From Exiguobacterium sp. RIT594 (GTDB lineage Bacteria > Bacillota > Bacilli > Exiguobacteriales > Exiguobacteriaceae), in contig NZ_QPKF01000003.1 of NCBI RefSeq assembly GCF_003339585.1, positions 62,001 to 126,000 on the forward strand: DNA of 64,000 nucleotides. The letters run 5' to 3'. Positions within the stretch are counted from its first letter, which is position 1. Every line of letters starts with the position of its first letter. The notes under the pieces were generated by a model. The model was not told the DNA's origin. It saw only the letters and a program-made list of their open reading frames with translations, and searched no databases. Both the position numbers and the translations under genes were made by a program. This document shows, piece by piece, positions 60,472 through 64,000 of this stretch.

Positions 60472-60984
60472 TTATCCTAATTTTGCTAGCATTTCGCGAT
60501 TAAATGCCGGGATATCATCCGGTTGACGGCTTGACACGAAGTTGTCATCGACGACCACTTCATTGTCTTCATACGTCACACCCGCATTTTCTAAATCAAC
60601 TCGAATTGATTTATATCCTGTCATTTTACGTCCCTTGACGATTTTCGCGTTAATCATCAATTGTGGACCATGACAGATGGAGAAAATCGGTTTTTTAGAT
60701 GAATCAAACTCTTCCGTAAATGTGACGAAACGATCATCTTCGCGGAGTAAGTCCGGTGAAAAACCGCCTGGAATCAATAATGCATCAAAGTCCGAAGAAG
60801 ACGTTTCATCGATTGTTACATCGACTTTCACTTTCGCTTCTTCCTGTTTCCCGACTAATTCTGCACCTTTTTCTGTTCCGATGACTGTTACTTCATGACC
60901 TGCTTCTTTCAATGCATCGACAGGTCCGGTAAATTCGACATCTTCGAAATGATCTGCAAGTACAACAGCTACTTTTTTACTCAT
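60472..60984 (-). CDS. DJ-1/PfpI-family protein (YfkM-like)
   Basis: A 170-residue class I amidotransferase-like protein of the DJ-1/PfpI group, implicated in stress and possibly deglycase or chaperone activity. The nucleophile elbow is ICHGPQLM; the conserved Glu region is HFEDVEFTGPV; FSPDLLREDD is another family block. The ATG at 60993 directly abuts GGGGG, so ATG at 60984 with 8-base spacing is used. Confidence 0.9.
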   Translation of the reverse strand: MSKKVAVVLADHFEDVEFTGPVDALKEAGHEVTVIGTEKGAELVGKQEEAKVKVDVTIDETSSSDFDALLIPGGFSPDLLREDDRFVTFTEEFDSSKKPIFSICHGPQLMINAKIVKGRKMTGYKSIRVDLENAGVTYEDNEVVVDDNFVSSRQPDDIPAFNREMLAKLG

Positions 60985-61013
60985 TTCATTCATCCCCCAA
61001 ATAAAAAATTATG

Positions 61014-61184
61014 TTACTTATCTAGTCCTCGATCTCTTGGCGACACCGGATCATCCGGCATCTGATCTTTACCTTTTAAAACTTCTTTTTGCTGTTCGGG
61101 TGAAAGTTCAAGTTCCTTGTCTGTCAAACGTTTTCGTTCATCTTCAAACTTTTCGTTTGGTCGATCCGTTTCTTTTGGAGACAT
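61014..61184 (-). CDS. Small charged protein, unknown (56 aa)
   Basis: A 56-codon frame beginning MSPKETDRPNEKFEDERKRL and ending DPVSPRDRGLDK. It is hydrophilic, rich in Glu, Lys, Asp and Pro, likely unstructured. AGGGAGGGAAG is 5-8 bases before ATG, and it fits exactly between ohr and the DJ-1 gene on the same strand, 29 bp from each, suggesting an ohr-small protein-DJ-1 stress unit. No family recognised. Confidence 0.7.
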   Translation of the reverse strand: MSPKETDRPNEKFEDERKRLTDKELELSPEQQKEVLKGKDQMPDDPVSPRDRGLDK

Positions 61185-61211
61185 CTTACTTCCCTCCCTC
61201 TTCAGAACAAA

Positions 61212-61652
61212 TCAGTTTTCTAAGGATTCTACTACTTTGACCGATAAATCAACATCAATGTTACCGCGTGTTGCTTTTGAATACGGGCAGAATTGATGTG
61301 TTTTTTCGAGTAAGTCTTTTGCTTCTTCTTCTGTTACGCCAACTACTTCAACAACAAGCTTAGCAGCGATTTTGACGCCGCCTGCTTCTTCGTCTTCAAG
61401 TAAGCTGACTTCGGAATTCGTACGTGTCTCGACACGTTTTTTATCTTGGCGGGCCATCAAGTTGAATGCCCCGTCAAAGCATGCAGCGTATCCTGCTGCG
61501 AATAATTGTTCTGGATTTGAAGTAGGAATATTTTCTTTGCCTTTCGTACCCGGCATCACAAGGTCTAAATTGATTACGTTATCGTCAGAGGCGACCTTTC
61601 CATCGCGTCCCCCTACTGCAGTTGCACGTGAAGTAAGAATTGTTTTCGTCAT
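61212..61652 (-). CDS. ohr: Organic hydroperoxide resistance protein
   Basis: A 146-residue OsmC/Ohr-family thiol peroxidase that reduces organic hydroperoxides. The catalytic cysteines are C58 in GYAACFDGA and C122 in HQFCPYSKATRGN; the conserved Arg for catalysis is in VGGRDGKV. It is the likely first gene of the unit with the 56-residue protein and DJ-1. No OhrR gene lies in the window and no clear OhrR operator was found. Confidence 0.95.
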   Translation of the reverse strand: MTKTILTSRATAVGGRDGKVASDDNVINLDLVMPGTKGKENIPTSNPEQLFAAGYAACFDGAFNLMARQDKKRVETRTNSEVSLLEDEEAGGVKIAAKLVVEVVGVTEEEAKDLLEKTHQFCPYSKATRGNIDVDLSVKVVESLEN

Positions 61653-61757
61653 GAATAAGAACCCCTTTATCCGCTAATTTTGGTAGCTTGTTTTGGCCAC
61701 ATAAACTGTATTACCACTGTATGGAGAAGAATAAACAATCAAAGGTATTTTTTCTAA

Positions 61758-61785
61758 CAAAAAAAGACCACACCGAAGTGTAGTC
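61758..61785 (-). terminator. Terminator after the CorC/HlyC gene
   Basis: GACTACAC-TTCG-GTGTGGTC on the minus strand (one G-T), followed by seven T. Confidence 0.88.
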
Positions 61786-61798
61786 CTGTTCCTTACAT

Positions 61799-63184
61799 TC
61801 AAACGATTTCTTCTGTAACGGGTTCTTTTTCCGGTAACTGCAAGTAAATGGATTTCACTTGATGGTTGTCGACTTCCATGACTTTGACCGTATGGTTTTT
61901 GTAACGGAATTCCTGACCACTCGATACTTCCGTATCCTGCGCCATGACCCAGCCACCAATCGTATCAATATCTTCTTCTTCAATTCCAAGGTTAAAGCGT
62001 TCGTTTAAATCATCAATCAGGACACGACCTGAAATCCGGTACAGGCGCTCATGAATCTGTTCAATATCTGCTTTTTCGTCTTTATCAAACTCGTCCCGGA
62101 TTTCACCAACAATCTCTTCCAGGATGTCTTCCATCGTGATGACACCGGCCGTTCCGCCATATTCATCGATGACAAGCGCCATCGGTGTGCGTTCGACCTG
62201 CATCTTCAACATCGCATCCTGTAAGGGCGAGTATTCCGAGACAATCGGAAGGTTGTGTACATAATAACTCAAGGCTTTCCCTTTGTTCGCCATATGATCC
62301 GTAAACAACTGCTTCGCGTTGATGAAACCTAAGATTTTATCTTTGTCGCCTTCTTCTGCAACCGGATATCGCGTGAATTGATACTCTTCGACAAGGGCGA
62401 TGATATCTTCCATCGACGCATCGTTCGAAATCGTAATCAAGTCCGTTCGCGGAAGCATGATATCTTTCGCAATCCGCTCATCAAACGAAAAAATATTCTG
62501 CATATACGAAAGTTCCGTCTGATTGATTTCACCGCTCTTGTAGCTTTGCGTCATGATGATTTTGATTTCTTCTTCCGAGTGGGCATCTTCATGACCAACC
62601 GGTTCGACTCCAAACAAACGCAAGAACACACGGGCAGATCCGTTCAGCAACCAAATGACGGGTTTCATGACTTTCCCGAACCAGTAAAGCGGCGGGGCAA
62701 GCAACATCGTAATGGCTTCTGTTTTTTGAATCGCCAGCGATTTCGGGGCAAGTTCTCCGAGGACGACGTGTAAAAACGTCACGACGGAAAAAGCTAACGT
62801 AAAGGAAACAACCGTCGAGACCGATTCCGGAAGCGCAATCTCCTTGAATACCATTGCAAGAATCGCACCGACCGTTGACTCCCCTAACCATCCCAGTCCA
62901 AGGGCTGTCACGGTAATTCCAAGCTGACAGGCAGATAAATAATAATCCAGGTTGTCTAATAATTTCTTAGCCGTCTTCGCGGTTTTACTGCCTTCTGTGA
63001 TCAATTGATCGATTCGGGACATTCTCATTTTGACAACTGAAAATTCTGCTGCGACAAAAAAAGCGGTCAACACAATTAATAGTGCAATAATCAAAAGCCG
63101 AATGATAATCGTTGTTGTATCGAATGTCTCCACTGCGTGTGTACTGTCCAATCGTTTCCCCAAACTAAGGGGATTCACCTCCAT
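61799..63184 (-). CDS. HlyC/CorC-family transporter (CNNM, CBS pair, CorC domain)
   Basis: A 461-residue membrane protein of the CNNM/CorC group, linked to Mg2+/Co2+ efflux or transport. Order: CNNM/DUF21 domain with four helices (about 25-215), two CBS domains (about 225-340, IMLPRTDLITISNDASMEDI), and a C-terminal CorC/HlyC domain (about 360-450, LYRISGRVLIDDLNERFNLG). DEYGGTAGVITMEDILEEIVGE is a family hallmark (partly quoted: DEYGGTAGVITMEDILEE). The ATG at 63184 includes the motif GGAGGTG and has no site before it; TTG at 63151 with GGGGA is a plausible real start. Confidence 0.92.
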   Translation of the reverse strand: MEVNPLSLGKRLDSTHAVETFDTTTIIIRLLIIALLIVLTAFFVAAEFSVVKMRMSRIDQLITEGSKTAKTAKKLLDNLDYYLSACQLGITVTALGLGWLGESTVGAILAMVFKEIALPESVSTVVSFTLAFSVVTFLHVVLGELAPKSLAIQKTEAITMLLAPPLYWFGKVMKPVIWLLNGSARVFLRLFGVEPVGHEDAHSEEEIKIIMTQSYKSGEINQTELSYMQNIFSFDERIAKDIMLPRTDLITISNDASMEDIIALVEEYQFTRYPVAEEGDKDKILGFINAKQLFTDHMANKGKALSYYVHNLPIVSEYSPLQDAMLKMQVERTPMALVIDEYGGTAGVITMEDILEEIVGEIRDEFDKDEKADIEQIHERLYRISGRVLIDDLNERFNLGIEEEDIDTIGGWVMAQDTEVSSGQEFRYKNHTVKVMEVDNHQVKSIYLQLPEKEPVTEEIV

Positions 63185-63224
63185 TTAAATTAAGCCGACA
63201 ATCCTCTTATCGGTCTTCTCCATC

Positions 63225-63257
63225 AAAAAGAAGCTTGTTTTTAATGAACAAGCTTCT
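63225..63257 (-). terminator. Terminator after the DUF456 gene
   Basis: AGAAGCTTGTT and AACAAGCTTCT form an 11-bp stem with a 7-base loop; T run on the minus strand. Confidence 0.85.
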
Positions 63258-63328
63258 CTACTTTTTCATATTCATACTATAACGGAACTCTCGGAAAATG
63301 TGTACTTGCAGATAATCTTTCTTTTTCG

Positions 63329-63811
63329 TCACACGACGTACATGATGAATACGACAATCATTAATAACATCGCGATTCCTTTTAACAAGGCACTCGACAG
63401 GATTCCCAGTACGGTCCCGATTCCGATTGAAACAGAATCCCTCCATGTTTTCTTGCTGATGATTTTTTCCGTTAAAATCGCAAAGACGAACGGGAAAATC
63501 AACAATCCAATCCCCGGCAGAATAAAGGGACCGGCAATCAAGCCGACGGTCGTCGCGATTTTTGCAGCCTGTGAACCGCCACGACGGTCAACGGTATAAG
63601 AGCTGACCAAATAATCCAACGTAAATAACAGGACAACGAAGATAGCTTGAATGACCCAGAAACTGACGGTCAACTCGGTAAAACCGAATCCAAATCCATA
63701 AATCAAAAATCCAATGATGAGCAAAGGTGCACTTGGAATGACAGGATAGACAAGTCCTGCGAACGCAGCCAAAAAACAAGCTGCAATCAAACTCCATAAT
63801 ATGATGGTCAT
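63329..63811 (-). CDS. DUF456-family membrane protein
   Basis: A 160-residue hydrophobic protein with about five helices. The family features are the opening pair of helices with GLVYPVIPSAPLLIIGFLIY, DYLVSSYTVDRRGGSQAAK and GPFILPGIGLLIFPFVFAIL. GTAGGAGA is 6-7 bases before ATG. The function of DUF456 proteins is unknown. Confidence 0.88.
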   Translation of the reverse strand: MTIILWSLIAACFLAAFAGLVYPVIPSAPLLIIGFLIYGFGFGFTELTVSFWVIQAIFVVLLFTLDYLVSSYTVDRRGGSQAAKIATTVGLIAGPFILPGIGLLIFPFVFAILTEKIISKKTWRDSVSIGIGTVLGILSSALLKGIAMLLMIVVFIMYVV

Positions 63812-63874
63812 GCCAATCTCCTACTTTCTGCTGTTCTTTCTCTTCTTGATTACGTTAAAAAGCTTCGACTGGTT

Positions 63875-64000
63875 TCATGAAAGTGCCCTTTTTTGAGCCT
63901 GTTCCAAATGTTGACGGTCCCAGTCGTTTAATGCCGGCCAGTCGACCTGCGAGCAGACAAACGGAATGAACCGGTCAATGCTCGCTCTGTGTTCCGGTAA
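63875..64000 (-). CDS. C-terminal end of a gene cut by the right edge
   Basis: An open minus-strand frame enters from the right edge and stops with TGA at 63875-63877, giving 41 residues ending VDWPALNDWDRQHLEQAQKR-ALS. The composition is protein-like and nothing else occupies the segment, but the stretch is too short to name. No terminator is seen before the DUF456 start 64 bp downstream, so the two may be cotranscribed. Confidence 0.5.
   Translation of the reverse strand, partial: LPEHRASIDRFIPFVCSQVDWPALNDWDRQHLEQAQKRALS

Noticed and set aside
1-64000. CRISPR array, prophage or transposon
   Set aside because: No regularly spaced repeats, transposase, integrase or phage structural genes were found in any frame.

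Overview
The window looks like chromosomal core DNA from a low-to-moderate-GC Gram-positive of the order Bacillales. The evidence is strong AGGAGG-type ribosome-binding sites, tRNA-dependent T-box control of asnA, a THI-box in front of thiDME, a B. subtilis-type C-terminal-cysteine Fnr, an argCJBD-carAB-argF operon, LiaRS/YesMN-type two-component systems and CDP-glycerol (teichoic-acid type) enzymes. The protein set resembles Exiguobacterium. That genus call is from memory and was not searched. I saw no phage, insertion sequence, CRISPR array, rRNA or origin. The single tRNA is tRNA-Gly(TCC).

Layout: 1-1.5 kb, end of a LiaS/LiaR cell-envelope stress pair. 1.5-4.8 kb, a ba3-type terminal oxidase (three subunits) preceded by an Fnr site, with fnr itself upstream. 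4.9-7.7 kb, tagD and two CDP-glycerol glycerophosphotransferases. 7.8-12.5 kb, an aldehyde dehydrogenase, deoD and a YesM/YesN two-component pair. 12.7-14 kb, a purine permease. 14-21.2 kb, a sugar ABC importer whose binding protein and permeases are separated by a K+/H+ antiporter, DedA and asnA with its T-box. 21.4-24 kb, fhs and a lipase-like hydrolase. 24-25.3 kb, an immunity-like gene pair and tRNA-Gly. 26.3-35.5 kb, the complete arginine/carbamoyl-phosphate operon behind two tandem ARG boxes. 35.6-39.8 kb, an NhaC antiporter, a DUF3006 protein, a ResA-like thioredoxin and an NAD(P)-binding protein. 39.9-46.8 kb, an LCP wall-polymer ligase, a nitroreductase, several unknown proteins and GNATs. 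47-52.5 kb, murB, an M29 aminopeptidase, a formate/nitrite channel and a YitT protein. 52.6-56.8 kb, an orphan membrane sensor, an ArsR/CadC repressor and the TPP-riboswitch thiDME operon with an unknown trailing gene. 56.8-60 kb, two tandem PcsB-coiled-coil/M23 endopeptidases. 60-64 kb, a VOC protein, a DJ-1/PfpI protein, Ohr, a CorC/HlyC protein and DUF456, plus a cut gene at the right edge.

Most transcription units are closed by strong hairpin terminators. Several are shared by convergent genes, and two reach into the coding sequence. Many longest-frame starts are not the real starts: the ribosome-binding site lies inside the apparent 5' end. I moved starts accordingly and say so in each entry.

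No clear novel defence or biosynthetic system is visible. The observations most worth follow-up are: a 17-bp motif (16/17 identical) shared by the two separated promoters of the sugar importer; the Fnr site positioned near -42 of the ba3 oxidase promoter; an Imm11-like/DcrB-like overlapping gene pair with no toxin beside it; a 10-codon upstream ORF overlapping yitT; a 31-residue membrane peptide beside the arginine operon; and an unknown gene trailing the thiamine operon.
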